From assembly GCA_017942005.1 (NCBI GenBank), contig JAGAVJ010000045.1, forward strand, positions 1 through 64,000: DNA of 64,000 bases. Reading direction: 5' to 3'. Made by a program: the position numbers and the translations under genes. The notes beneath the pieces are model-generated. The model was not told the origin of the DNA, did no database searches, and worked only from the letters and a program-made list of their open reading frames with translations. This DNA comes from Clostridia bacterium (GTDB taxonomy: Bacteria; Bacillota; Clostridia; Oscillospirales; CAG-272). Positions 51,711 to 61,041 of this stretch are shown here, in pieces. Positions within the stretch are counted from its first letter, which is position 1; each line of letters begins with the position of its first letter.

Positions 51711-52577
51711 ATGAACAAAATCATAAAAACCGATGATAAACGTAAAGAAATCGCCGCAAAAGAAGCAATCCGTGCAGAAAAATCCAGAAAATCCAGCGCT
51801 GTAGAACGCGGCATGCGAAATCACATCTATATCTGGTCCGTCATCATGATGGTGATCATGCCGATTCTCACGGAGATTGGACTGCGTGCTGTAAACGTCT
51901 GGCTTGACACCTACATTTCCGTATATTATCCCTCCACTGCAATTACAGTGCTGCAATGGGTCACATATTATTTAAAAATCATCTTAACGCTCGTGTACCA
52001 ATTCGGCGGATTTGCAGTTTTAGGATACAGTGTCATGCGCTACAGTGTGAGAAAATCGCTGTGTCCACTGCTTTTGTCGATTGTATCAATCACAATTGGT
52101 TATGGAAGCGGCATTTTTGAAACGATCTATCTGTATGGTGTAAATGTCATAAAAAGCAACTTTGTATACTATGTTACATACTGGACTTTAAATTATTTTC
52201 TTTCATTGTTCACTACCCTATGCATTATCTTCCTGTGTGCAATGCTGCGATTTGCGTTTATGCACCACAGCAGATTGCAAATGCAGGTACAGATTGTTGA
52301 GGAACCCCGCGAAGAACGCAGAAAAAATGCTTTGCGCCGCCTCTATTTATGGATCACACTTTTGTTATTTGTGTTCAACTTTGTTCCTGACATCCAGAAT
52401 ATGATTGGGGAATACCGTAAAGTCGGTGCGCCTGAAGATATCTGGGATTTGATTACCTTTGTACAGCCGCTGATTACAACACCGCTGATGAGTGCGTTTG
52501 GATATTTCATCATGCTGCGCGTCGGTACGGTACTCACCAATCAATACACCGCACAGCAGGAATACGCCGAAAAATAA
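51711..52577 (+). CDS. Multi-pass membrane protein of unknown function
   Basis: This 288-residue protein begins with a highly charged Lys/Glu-rich segment of about 40 residues and then six or so membrane helices (around 42-60, 80-115, 120-145, 155-180, 210-225, 245-265), with a basic loop EEPREERRKNALRR. There is no known domain I recognise. AAAAGGAT lies upstream of ATG 51711. It has no close partner; the gap to pfkA is 322 bases. Confidence 0.7.
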   Translation: MNKIIKTDDKRKEIAAKEAIRAEKSRKSSAVERGMRNHIYIWSVIMMVIMPILTEIGLRAVNVWLDTYISVYYPSTAITVLQWVTYYLKIILTLVYQFGGFAVLGYSVMRYSVRKSLCPLLLSIVSITIGYGSGIFETIYLYGVNVIKSNFVYYVTYWTLNYFLSLFTTLCIIFLCAMLRFAFMHHSRLQMQVQIVEEPREERRKNALRRLYLWITLLLFVFNFVPDIQNMIGEYRKVGAPEDIWDLITFVQPLITTPLMSAFGYFIMLRVGTVLTNQYTAQQEYAEK

Positions 52578-52899
52578 ATTCCATTTATAGATTCTCCATT
52601 CTCTTTTAACTATTTTCCTGTTAATTTATATATTTATACCAAATTCCCATCAAAATCTACGGCATAGTATCAATTATACTATATAAAAAAGAGGTCTTTG
52701 GCTGATCCTATAAACACATGGATGAAATGGCCTATTTTATCTTTTAACGATTTGTTAAATATTTCCCAAATTTGAGAAATCTTTCACAAACCTATTGATT
52801 TTTTCAAGTAAATGCGGTATAATATAAAAGGTAAAATTTTTCAAATGCGAAGAATCAAAAGAGAACTTTCGTAAATTTTATATAAAAGAGGAAAAGTAC
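52578..52899 (+). other. pfkA upstream region
   Basis: No gene is seen in this AT-rich interval. It holds the pfkA promoter (52795-52823). Upstream of that I see no repeat or riboswitch-like structure. Confidence 0.5.
52795..52823 (+). promoter_or_regulatory. Promoter of pfkA
   Basis: TTGATT at 52795-52800 and TATAAT at 52818-52823 are 17 bases apart. Confidence 0.75.
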
Positions 52900-53961
52900 A
52901 TGGAAAATTTCAAAAGGATCGGTGTATTAACGTCTGGCGGCGATGCACCTGGTATGAATGCTGCGATCCGTGCGATTGTACGCGCTGCATTGGATCGCAA
53001 TGTAGAAGTAGTCGGTATTTACGACGGTTACAGCGGTATGATTAATGATCATATGGAATTGCTCTCTTCTGGTGATGTATCCAATATCATCAGCCATGGC
53101 GGTACCATTCTGTATTCTGCACGCTGCGATGAATTCCGCTATGAAGAAGGTATGCAGAAAGCCATTGCCAACTGCAAAAAACACGATATCGACGGTGTTG
53201 TCGCCATCGGCGGCGACGGTACCTTCCGCGGCGCAACAGATCTTTCCAATCGTGGTCTTCCCACCATTGGTGTTCCCGGCTCTATCGATAACGATATTAC
53301 TGCCTCTGACTATTCTGTGGGCTTCGATACTGCAATGAATACGGTTATCACCATGTGCGATGCGCTTCGTGATACCTGTGAATCTCATGCCCGCTGCAAT
53401 GTCGTAGAAGTCATGGGACGTACTGCCGGACATATTGCGCTCCGTTCCGGAATTGCGTCCGGCGCTTCCGCGGTCTGCATCAATGAAATTCCGTTTGATG
53501 AGGATTCCTGTATACAGCGTTTGATAAAAGAACGCAATAACGGCAAACGCAGTATGCTGGTTCTCGTGGCAGAAGGAAACGGTGATTTTGCAGAACAGCT
53601 GACCAAACGCATTGAAGAAAAAACCGGTATTGAAGCGCGCTTCACACGTCTTGGACACATTCAGCGCGGTGGTTCTCCAACATTGGAAGATCGCTTTATC
53701 GCCACCCAAATGGGTGCCAAAGCCGTAGAATGCCTCCTGGCAGGCCAAAGCAATGTTGTTGTATGTAAGCGCGGCAACGATATCGTCACATACGATATCA
53801 ATTATGCCCAGAATATCGACCGTATGTATAAAAAGAAGCTTACAGAGGAACAAATTGCCGCACTTTCCCCTGATATGAGAACAGAAATGGAAGCATTCTG
53901 CCAAATGCGCCGTGAACAGCTGGAAGCATTGTATAATCTTGCATATGAAGTTGCACGGTAA
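52900..53961 (+). CDS. pfkA: ATP-dependent 6-phosphofructokinase
   Basis: This 353-residue enzyme has GVLTSGGDAPGMNAAIR, VAIGGDGTFRGA, the catalytic loop PGSIDNDI (Asp base present; the usual Thr in TIDND is Ser), EVMGRTAGHIAL and LGHIQRGGSPTLEDRF. The GGDGT motif indicates ATP use. It phosphorylates fructose-6-phosphate in glycolysis. It is about 30 residues longer than E. coli PfkA because of a helical C-terminal extension rich in Glu, Met and Arg. It is a single gene with its own promoter; AGAGGAAAAG lies before the ATG. Confidence 0.96.
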   Translation: MENFKRIGVLTSGGDAPGMNAAIRAIVRAALDRNVEVVGIYDGYSGMINDHMELLSSGDVSNIISHGGTILYSARCDEFRYEEGMQKAIANCKKHDIDGVVAIGGDGTFRGATDLSNRGLPTIGVPGSIDNDITASDYSVGFDTAMNTVITMCDALRDTCESHARCNVVEVMGRTAGHIALRSGIASGASAVCINEIPFDEDSCIQRLIKERNNGKRSMLVLVAEGNGDFAEQLTKRIEEKTGIEARFTRLGHIQRGGSPTLEDRFIATQMGAKAVECLLAGQSNVVVCKRGNDIVTYDINYAQNIDRMYKKKLTEEQIAALSPDMRTEMEAFCQMRREQLEALYNLAYEVAR

Positions 53962-54046
53962 TTGATATAACAGCTTTTGTCCTTCCCTGTTCATATATCT
54001 CCATCATAAATTTTATATAAAAAATTCCTGATACAAATAAAAGATG

Positions 54047-54076
54047 AGCTGTACCGTAACGGTACAGCTTATTTTT
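54047..54076 (+). terminator. Terminator of pfkA
   Basis: AGCTGTACCG pairs perfectly with CGGTACAGCT around TTA, followed by ATTTTTT. Confidence 0.9.
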
Positions 54077-54242
54077 TATGATTCTGTGTTATTCTTTAAG
54101 GAAAATAAAAAATGTATTTACAAATTTTATATATTTTTAAATTATGCAGTTCATATAAAAACGGTATAATATAGTAAAGAAATAAATAGTTTCAGGTATA
54201 TGAAATGCAGCATATTACCTACATACCGGAAAGGAATTTTCA

Positions 54243-56609
54243 ATGAAACAAAACACAGCAAAAACCCGAATGACTTCATTCCTTCTGTCGTTGCTGCTGA
54301 CCGTTCCAGCAATTTCAATCACATCATGCGATCAAGTAACAGAAAAAGAAAACAAAAAAGTTGCAGAACCAGCCGCAGTTGACCACGTTTGGAAAACGGA
54401 ATACATCAGCTTACCGGATAATCTTTCTGTATACAGGCTTGGAAATTATCTTTATCAGGACGATACCATTTCCTTTTCTGCAGACCGCATTATTAATGAA
54501 GAAACATGGGAACGGGAACCCGTCACCGTCCATTATAATTTTACGACGGATGAAATTACCTATACACAAGCAAAAAAATTAGACACGGAAAAATACGGTT
54601 ATGAAAGTTACAGCTTTCAAACAGCCAACGGGGACCTTCTCCGTGTTTTTGAAAAATACGATGAACAAAATCAACAAAGTCTATACACGCTGTATAGATT
54701 TGATGCAGACGGCAATGAACTGTACAACGAAAGTTTAAATTCCTTGGTTCCAGAGTCCGACAGACCATATGGTCTTTATGTATCCGATGCATTTTTAACA
54801 ACAGATGGCATTCTTTATGTTATCATAGATTCACAGACAATTCTTGCATTATCGGCAGAAGACGGTTCAAAGTTATTTGATGTAAAGTCAGAAAATTATA
54901 TTGATTCCACATTCACCGCAGCAGACGGTACCGTATATGTCAGTATTTATGATTATGATGCAGGCCAGCGTGTTTTCCGCAGCATTGATAAAAATAAGAA
55001 AGCATTCGGCGATGCACTGCAAATTCCGGAATCACTTGATATAAACAACGCACAGGTTTTCATTACAGACGGATACGATCTCATGATCAAAAATGATACC
55101 GGTCTGTACGGTGTAAACTATACAGAACCGGAACCCACTCTTTTATGCAATTGGCTCAATTCCGACCTGGTCATTGATGATGTTCAAGATCTCGCTTTGC
55201 TCAATTCAGAGCTTGCAGCATTTATTGATGAAGATCCTGTATCCGGTACACCGCAGTTATGTTTGATGACGCCCGTTGCGCCGGAAGATGTGAAGCCGAA
55301 ATATTTGATCGAAGTAGCATATATAGAACGCGGCTACAGTTCTCTTCCGCGTAAGGTCGTTGCATTCAACCGGGAATCGGACGACTACCGTGTTGTCTTA
55401 AAGGATTATAATCAAAACCGAAATACGGATAGCTCCATAAACGAGCTTTTGACCAACGATATCGTTGCAGGAAATGTTCCGGATATCATTATTTTCGATT
55501 CCGATATGTACGATGGATTCGATTCCGCCGAATTGATTGACAAGGGCTTATTCCTTGATCTGTATTCTTATATGGATAAAGACGGTGAGGTCATGAACCG
55601 TGACGCTTTTATTCCCTGTGTTCTCGGTCCGATGGAGCATAACGGCACGCTTCCGCTGCTTGCACAAAGTGTCTCCTTCTTCACATTGTGCGGAAAAGAA
55701 TCCGTACTTGGGAAAAAATCTGTCTGGTCATTTTCTGATATCCTTGAATTTACCGAGTCCCTTAAAGATGATCAGTATCTAATGGCTGAATATCTCGGCT
55801 CTGCTTCTCAAAGTGAAATCACGAAAGAACTGTTCCAAGCCATGTTTTCTTATACCATACAGTCATTTATTGATGAAGAAACAGCCACCTGTTCCTTTGA
55901 TGACGGCCGTTTTGCATCACTTCTGCAATTCTGCAAAGAAGCGCCGATTCTCGATTCAAGCACGATTGACAGTGAAAAAACTGCAATACAAGAAAATAAG
56001 GTCGCTTTATTACAAGGTTCCATCAACGGTATCAGTGATTATCTTCAGTTAAAGTATTCCACCTTTTTAAAGGACATGACCTTAATCGGATTTCCAACTG
56101 CCGATGAAACTGCAAAAAGCGGTACAGTTTTAGTTCCATCCAGTATGTATGGTATTACAAAAGACAGTCCGGTTGCAGACGGCGCATGGGAATTTATCAA
56201 GCGTACCTTTGGCAGTACCTCACAGAATCGATATTACCATGAAGAAGGGATATCGTCTTCGATTGCAGCACTGGAAGAAGCCTTTGAAAAAGAAAAACTT
56301 ACATATTATGAATTCAGGGAACACGGTTGGGGTGCAACTACGTATGAGGAAGGTGATGAAATCAATCCGAATTGGGAACAGGACGCGCTTGATAACGGTG
56401 CAGTTCCCGGCCATTTTGAAGAAGAAGACCGGCAGGCAATCCTTGATCTTATCAACAACACCACACTCGTATTCAATATGGATCAAAAAATTTTGTCTCT
56501 GATTGAAGAAGATGTTTCCGCCTATTTTGCAGGTGTGAAATCTCTTGAAGAAACCGTTAATCTTGTGCAGAATCGCGTATCGATATATGTCAGTGAAACA
56601 AAAGGATAA
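54243..56609 (+). CDS. Large lipoprotein with C-terminal solute-binding domain
   Basis: This 788-residue protein has a lipoprotein signal with lipobox ISITSC (Cys29). Residues about 45-350 are rich in short beta strands with repeated DGTVYVS/DGILYV-like units, suggesting a beta-propeller. Residues about 370-780 match extracellular solute-binding proteins (KKVVAFNRESDDYRVVLKDYN-like start, VPDIIIFDSDMYDGFDS, PSSMYGITKDSPVADGAWEFIKR). Such fused binding proteins of about 800 residues occur in gut Clostridia, often without a permease nearby, as here. The ligand is unknown. GGAAAGGAATTTTC precedes the ATG, and a TATAAT lies at 54165-54170. Confidence 0.82.
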   Translation: MKQNTAKTRMTSFLLSLLLTVPAISITSCDQVTEKENKKVAEPAAVDHVWKTEYISLPDNLSVYRLGNYLYQDDTISFSADRIINEETWEREPVTVHYNFTTDEITYTQAKKLDTEKYGYESYSFQTANGDLLRVFEKYDEQNQQSLYTLYRFDADGNELYNESLNSLVPESDRPYGLYVSDAFLTTDGILYVIIDSQTILALSAEDGSKLFDVKSENYIDSTFTAADGTVYVSIYDYDAGQRVFRSIDKNKKAFGDALQIPESLDINNAQVFITDGYDLMIKNDTGLYGVNYTEPEPTLLCNWLNSDLVIDDVQDLALLNSELAAFIDEDPVSGTPQLCLMTPVAPEDVKPKYLIEVAYIERGYSSLPRKVVAFNRESDDYRVVLKDYNQNRNTDSSINELLTNDIVAGNVPDIIIFDSDMYDGFDSAELIDKGLFLDLYSYMDKDGEVMNRDAFIPCVLGPMEHNGTLPLLAQSVSFFTLCGKESVLGKKSVWSFSDILEFTESLKDDQYLMAEYLGSASQSEITKELFQAMFSYTIQSFIDEETATCSFDDGRFASLLQFCKEAPILDSSTIDSEKTAIQENKVALLQGSINGISDYLQLKYSTFLKDMTLIGFPTADETAKSGTVLVPSSMYGITKDSPVADGAWEFIKRTFGSTSQNRYYHEEGISSSIAALEEAFEKEKLTYYEFREHGWGATTYEEGDEINPNWEQDALDNGAVPGHFEEEDRQAILDLINNTTLVFNMDQKILSLIEEDVSAYFAGVKSLEETVNLVQNRVSIYVSETKG

Positions 56610-56628
56610 TCTCCCAAGATAACCAAAA

Positions 56629-56670
56629 GGGCTGTTGCAAGTTTTTAACTTGCAACAGCCCCATTTTTTG
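56629..56670. terminator. GGCTGTTGCAA-type terminator palindrome (copy 4)
   Basis: GGGCTGTTGCAAGTT pairs with AACTTGCAACAGCCC and is followed by ATTTTTTG. Compared with copies at 6889 and 11962, C-G pairs are replaced by T-A pairs while pairing is kept. Confidence 0.85.
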
Positions 56671-56677
56671 TAATAAA

Positions 56678-56895
56678 AACGTGAGTTCGATGAGGAGATG
56701 CTTTTTTTAAAAAAGCATCTCCTCAAACTCCACCGCAAAAACTTTTAAACAGAGAAACCAATAAAATATGTATAAATCAAGCAAAAAACGTACAGTTTTG
56801 ATTTGATTTATACATATAAAGTTTTTTGAAAAGGGTTTGGGGAAAACTTTTTCCCCAAAAAAGTTTTCCCCGAGAATTCTATCAAACTCACGTTA
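56678..56895 (+). repeat. MITE-like element (copy 3, complete)
   Basis: About 218 bp, from AACGTGAGTTCGATGA on the left to ATCAAACTCACGTT on the right. It has the same two hairpins as copy 2, separated by a longer spacer that contains TATGTATAAATCAA/TTGATTTATACATA inverted repeats. It fills the gap between the large lipoprotein gene and the converging membrane protein gene. Confidence 0.85.
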
Positions 56896-56897
56896 TT

Positions 56898-57623
56898 TTA
56901 TTCCGGCTGGTATGCTACAAGCTGGCGGAATAATGCAAGCTGTGCGGCATATTGATCTTCATTTTGCACTTTTTTATTAAAGTTATTTACATAACTTTTG
57001 GCACGGCAGCAGATGATTGTATCACGCGGCAGCTGACGAAAACCGTTTGCATTTCCTATCGGTAAATCCCCGATGAAAAATCCGCAGGTATCATATGCAT
57101 TTTCAGGCACATACCCGAGTACATCTTCCAGACTGCAAAATGCACCTGTATCAACCGTTTCCTGATATAAGGATTGATCTATGAGCAATATGACATATTC
57201 GCCGACCATAATGAAATTATCAAACTGTCCGCGTGACGACTGATTGGTCAATGCATTGAAATACACGCCGTCTTCCTGATATTGCTTTGCAAGAGCTTCT
57301 GACACGTAAATGATTTTATTAAAGTCCAGATTAAGCTTCTGATCTTTCGTATAATCTGCCGGATTGTCATTCACAGGCGCAGCTGCATGCGATGCTTCTT
57401 CCATGACAGAAAGAATGTCTGAAATGGTTTCTCCATCAAGATACGCCGGGCCGGTATACAAAATATGCGCATCATAAGAAGGTTTGCCTGTCATCTGTGC
57501 GATTGCAATGATAAAAAACACTACAAAAAATCCGATAATCAGGGTATGCCACTTATAGTGATACCAGAAATTTTCAAGCGCGGAACTTGGCTTGGAAAGC
57601 TGTTCTTCGTTTTGATTTTGCAT
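56898..57623 (-). CDS. Single-pass membrane protein of unknown function
   Basis: I chose ATG 57623 (MQNQNEEQLSKPSSALENFW), preceded by GAAAGGG; the longer frame overlaps greA. The 241-residue product has one membrane helix (about 28-48: WHTLIIGFFVVFFIIAIAQM) and an extracytoplasmic domain of about 190 residues with PSYDAHILYTGPAYLDGE and YETVDTG-type segments. I have seen similar architecture in proteins of Clostridia with no assigned function. It is the last gene of the envelope block, 91 bases after greA. Confidence 0.75.
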   Translation of the reverse strand: MQNQNEEQLSKPSSALENFWYHYKWHTLIIGFFVVFFIIAIAQMTGKPSYDAHILYTGPAYLDGETISDILSVMEEASHAAAPVNDNPADYTKDQKLNLDFNKIIYVSEALAKQYQEDGVYFNALTNQSSRGQFDNFIMVGEYVILLIDQSLYQETVDTGAFCSLEDVLGYVPENAYDTCGFFIGDLPIGNANGFRQLPRDTIICCRAKSYVNNFNKKVQNEDQYAAQLALFRQLVAYQPE

Positions 57624-57714
57624 AATCCGTAACCCTTTCTCTTCAATATGGGACAGTACCGCCCCGTCACGCAATGATCCGGTGGTGGATTCCGCCGTTG
57701 GAAAAAGCAAGCTT

Positions 57715-58188
57715 TTATTTGTTGATTTCCAGAATCTGAATACGCATCTGCCCCGACGGAATTGCAATACTCAGCATGTCACCAACCTTCGCGCCGATAA
57801 TGGCACGTCCGATCGGAGATTGGTCGGAAATCTTATTTTCAAGTGCATTCGCTTCATTGGAACCAACCAGAGTATATTCGATATCTTCGTCAAAGTCCAT
57901 ATCGTGAACTTTCACTTTTGTTCCAATACTGATTGCATCCGTATTGATCTGCGCAACAACATGAACATGTTTTAAGGTGTTTTCCAGTTCTGCGATTTGT
58001 GCTTCTACCTTTGCTTGTTCGTTCTTTGCTTCATCGTACTCACTGTTCTCGGAAAGGTCACCAAAACCTCTTGCAATTCCGATATTTTTCGTTACTTCCG
58101 GACGCTTAACATTGATTAAATACGCAAGCTCATCCTGTAACTTTTTTAAACCTTCTTCAGTTACTGTTATGGTTTTTTCTTCTGACAT
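57715..58188 (-). CDS. greA: Transcription elongation factor GreA
   Basis: This 157-residue protein has the N-terminal coiled coil (EEGLKKLQDELAYLINVKRPEVTKNI... with the acidic tip DLSENSEYDEAKNEQ) and the C-terminal domain (GTKVKVHDMDFDEDIEYTLVG, ISDQSPIGRAIIGAKVGD). Both are diagnostic of GreA, which rescues backtracked RNA polymerase by stimulating transcript cleavage. ATG 58188 follows TTGGAG. Normal length. It lies in the middle of a cell-envelope gene run. Confidence 0.97.
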   Translation of the reverse strand: MSEEKTITVTEEGLKKLQDELAYLINVKRPEVTKNIGIARGFGDLSENSEYDEAKNEQAKVEAQIAELENTLKHVHVVAQINTDAISIGTKVKVHDMDFDEDIEYTLVGSNEANALENKISDQSPIGRAIIGAKVGDMLSIAIPSGQMRIQILEINK

Positions 58189-58272
58189 GATTTGTACTCC
58201 AATCTGATACGTAATTTTTCGTATTTTTTGTAATGCTGCGAATTGTTTTTTCAAAAACAACTCGTAAATAAT

Positions 58273-59502
58273 TTATGAATTTGCTTCTTCTGCCGTAATT
58301 TCTCCGTTCAGAATTTTTACAGCCATTTGCAGCTGATTGTCCTCATCATCTGTGATTTTGTAGAAATTCTTCTGCTGCAAGGATTCGTCCAATGGCAGAA
58401 CGACATCCGGAGTAATGCCGATGCCTTCATAGTTTTCAGAAAATGGCGGATTATACATACGGTACGAAATAGAAATTCCAGAACCATCCGGCAACGGGAC
58501 CACGGTTTGCATCGTTCCCTTTCCATAGGTTTGTGTACCAATAATCGTTGCCAGGTGGTAATCCTGTAAGGCCGATGTAAACAGCTCTGCGGCACTTGCC
58601 GTACTGCCGTTGACAAGGACTGCCATCGGTATGTTCAGATAATCCGCATCAGAATCAATCGAATCCTCATTGCCCTGTTTATCGACAATACGAATGATCG
58701 GTCCTTCCGGCAGAAGGTCGTCCAGAGTATCGACGATTCCAGTCAGCGCACCGCCAGGGTTATAACGGACATCAAAAATCAACTTTTTTGCACCTTTGGA
58801 CTGTAAATCGGCAAGTGCAACACGTACACTTTCACCGGTATTTTCCGCAAACTGCGTGATACGAATGACACCGATTTCCGTGTTATACATATGATATTCC
58901 ACGGTCGTATCGACTACGGTATCGCGAATGATAGAAAAATCTAACGTTTCTGTATAATTGACACCGCGTCGTACCGAAAACTTCGCAACCGTTCCCTTAG
59001 CCCCCTGCATCTTTGCAACAGCAGGGTAATAACCAAGCTCTGCAACCGATTCGTCACCGACCATGTAAATCAAATCGCCAGGTTCTACCCCTGCCTCCAA
59101 AGCAGGAGAATCACGCATGACAGATATGACCTCCAGCGCGCCAAAGTCTCCGTTATAAATAATATGTACACCAATACCGACCATCTCGCCGGTGGATTCC
59201 TGCATATATTCCGTGAATTCATCGGCTGTCATATAGGAAGCGTATTTATCACCGACACCGACAATATAACCGCGTATCAAATAATCCGATAATTGTGTTT
59301 CATCGATTTCACCGACATAATTATTGCGGTACAATGCATCGACATAATTCAGCTTATCATAGGTACTGGTGCCAAGAGAGGCCTTCTGCAAAACCTCCTG
59401 GTATTTCTGCTGCAATGAAACATACGTGATCTGGAATGTCAGCAGCGCTGCAAGTAAAATAAGAACAATTGCTGCCGGTATTGAAATTTTTTTTGACATC
59501 AT
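58273..59502 (-). CDS. C-terminal processing protease (S41, CtpA-like)
   Basis: This 409-residue protein has an N-terminal membrane helix (about 6-25), a PDZ domain (about 110-190, LEVISVMRDSPALEAGVEPGD) and an S41 peptidase domain with catalytic Ser in NGSTASAAELFTSAL and Lys in GTQTYGKGTMQTV. The structure is that of CtpA/CtpB. Such proteases act outside the membrane, for example on cell-wall hydrolases and spore signals. Its place beside two M23 hydrolases suggests it may process them. GAAAGGAATGGTG precedes the ATG pair at 59502/59499. Confidence 0.93.
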   Translation of the reverse strand: MMSKKISIPAAIVLILLAALLTFQITYVSLQQKYQEVLQKASLGTSTYDKLNYVDALYRNNYVGEIDETQLSDYLIRGYIVGVGDKYASYMTADEFTEYMQESTGEMVGIGVHIIYNGDFGALEVISVMRDSPALEAGVEPGDLIYMVGDESVAELGYYPAVAKMQGAKGTVAKFSVRRGVNYTETLDFSIIRDTVVDTTVEYHMYNTEIGVIRITQFAENTGESVRVALADLQSKGAKKLIFDVRYNPGGALTGIVDTLDDLLPEGPIIRIVDKQGNEDSIDSDADYLNIPMAVLVNGSTASAAELFTSALQDYHLATIIGTQTYGKGTMQTVVPLPDGSGISISYRMYNPPFSENYEGIGITPDVVLPLDESLQQKNFYKITDDEDNQLQMAVKILNGEITAEEANS

Positions 59503-59613
59503 TCCATCACCATTCCTTTCTTTTCTCTTGATAGACGACCGATATTCCATCTACAACCCATTGTCGACAGAAAAATCGACTCCCCTTACCGAAATATGAT
59601 CCTGGCAGAAAAA

Positions 59614-60903
59614 TCAAGGTTGATTGACATAATTAAGCGGATTCACCGCAGCGCCATTTTCACGCACGGTAAAGTGACAGTGATTACCGGTGGAGTCTCC
59701 TGTAGAACCGGCTTTTGCAATTTGCTGTCCCTTTGTCACAGTATCCCCTGCGGAAACAAGCAGCTTGGAATTATGCCCATATAACGTGGAAATACCGCCG
59801 CCATGATCAATGACGACATAATATCCGTAGCTGTAATGGTATTCTGCCACAAGCACGGTTCCTGCATTGGCAGCATAGATTGCAGATCCGTATGGAACCG
59901 GAATGTCTATCCCATTGTGATATTCACGGTATCCGTAGATCGGATTGATACGGTTGGAAAATCCGGACGTAATGGTCCCGTATTGAATATCCACCGGCCA
60001 CCCAAGCGTACCGCCGACATAATTGGCAATTCGCTGTCTTTCTTCCTCTTCCTTTATTTTCTTTTCAATTTCAGCTTCTGCAGCTGCAACCTGTTTTTGT
60101 TTTGCAGCAATTTGATCTTCCAGTTTCTTTTTCTGCGCTTCCGATGCATCCTTATCATCTCGAAGCTTCAGAAAATCAGCTTCCAGCTGTGCAATCAACT
60201 CTTCGTTTTGCTTCCGTTTTTCTTCCAGTACCGGCATATCTGCCGATAACTTCTGCAAGGTTTGCTGTGCACTGTACTGCAGCGATTGATAATCGTTTTT
60301 TAATGCGGTTAAATCCTGTCTTGACTGATCCAATGCGCGCAGCACACGTTTATCATATTCCAGCAGACTCGCAATGATATCCACACGATACAGTAAATCC
60401 GAAAAACTGTCCGATGAGAGCATGATTTCCAGATAAGAGGTAAAACTGTCCTCGTAATTGATGCGCAGTCGTTGAATAAACACATCATACCGTTCATCAA
60501 TTTCCTGTTCCTTTTCCACAACAGCCGCTTCATAAATCGTAAGCTGTGTATTGTAGACATTAAGCAGTTCATTGGTTTTATCAATTTCTGATTCCAGTGC
60601 GGTAATCTCTTTGTCCAGTGATATTTTTAAAGCTTGTGCAGCGGCAATATCCGCTTCTGTCTTCCGATATGCTGACAGGGCATTTTCATAATCCTGCTGC
60701 GCAATAGCAGAAGAACCTCTGAGCGCTGCAAGCTCCTCTTCCATAATCTTCACCGCTTGCCGATCAGCAGCGGCATCGTATGCTGTCACAGGAATGATAA
60801 GCGACCATTTTGGAATGGCATAAGATGCCAGAAGGCCAACGATCAGAAAGAGTATCCCCGCTTTGACATGGGGCCGCACACTTCTTTTTTTATTCAATTT
60901 CAT
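59614..60903 (-). CDS. Coiled-coil M23 metallopeptidase (EnvC/PcsB-like), copy A
   Basis: This 429-residue protein has an N-terminal membrane helix or signal (about 14-34), a long coiled coil (about 40-280) and a LytM/M23 domain. The zinc residues are present: His/Asp in YHNGIDIP, and the final HxH in GNHCHFTV, with YGHNS between. So, unlike E. coli EnvC, it should be a catalytically active peptidoglycan endopeptidase. The coiled coil is where FtsX is known to bind in EnvC, PcsB and CwlO. ATG 60903 follows AAGGAAG. It is paralogous to the next gene upstream. Confidence 0.92.
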   Translation of the reverse strand: MKLNKKRSVRPHVKAGILFLIVGLLASYAIPKWSLIIPVTAYDAAADRQAVKIMEEELAALRGSSAIAQQDYENALSAYRKTEADIAAAQALKISLDKEITALESEIDKTNELLNVYNTQLTIYEAAVVEKEQEIDERYDVFIQRLRINYEDSFTSYLEIMLSSDSFSDLLYRVDIIASLLEYDKRVLRALDQSRQDLTALKNDYQSLQYSAQQTLQKLSADMPVLEEKRKQNEELIAQLEADFLKLRDDKDASEAQKKKLEDQIAAKQKQVAAAEAEIEKKIKEEEERQRIANYVGGTLGWPVDIQYGTITSGFSNRINPIYGYREYHNGIDIPVPYGSAIYAANAGTVLVAEYHYSYGYYVVIDHGGGISTLYGHNSKLLVSAGDTVTKGQQIAKAGSTGDSTGNHCHFTVRENGAAVNPLNYVNQP

Positions 60904-61041
60904 CTTCCGAATCTTCCTTGGCTTCAATTAGGGGCGATATCGCCCCGTCTTTCAACATTCGTAATTGTCTCCCACCGCCGATAGGGGCGATGGAAGGAAC
61001 ATCTTACTTTTCGTTATATCTTCGATGTATGAAATTCTATA

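Noticed and set aside
52927-53994. 355-codon minus-strand frame opposite pfkA
   Set aside because: It mirrors the codon pattern of pfkA, has no domain or ribosome site, and pfkA is unmistakable.
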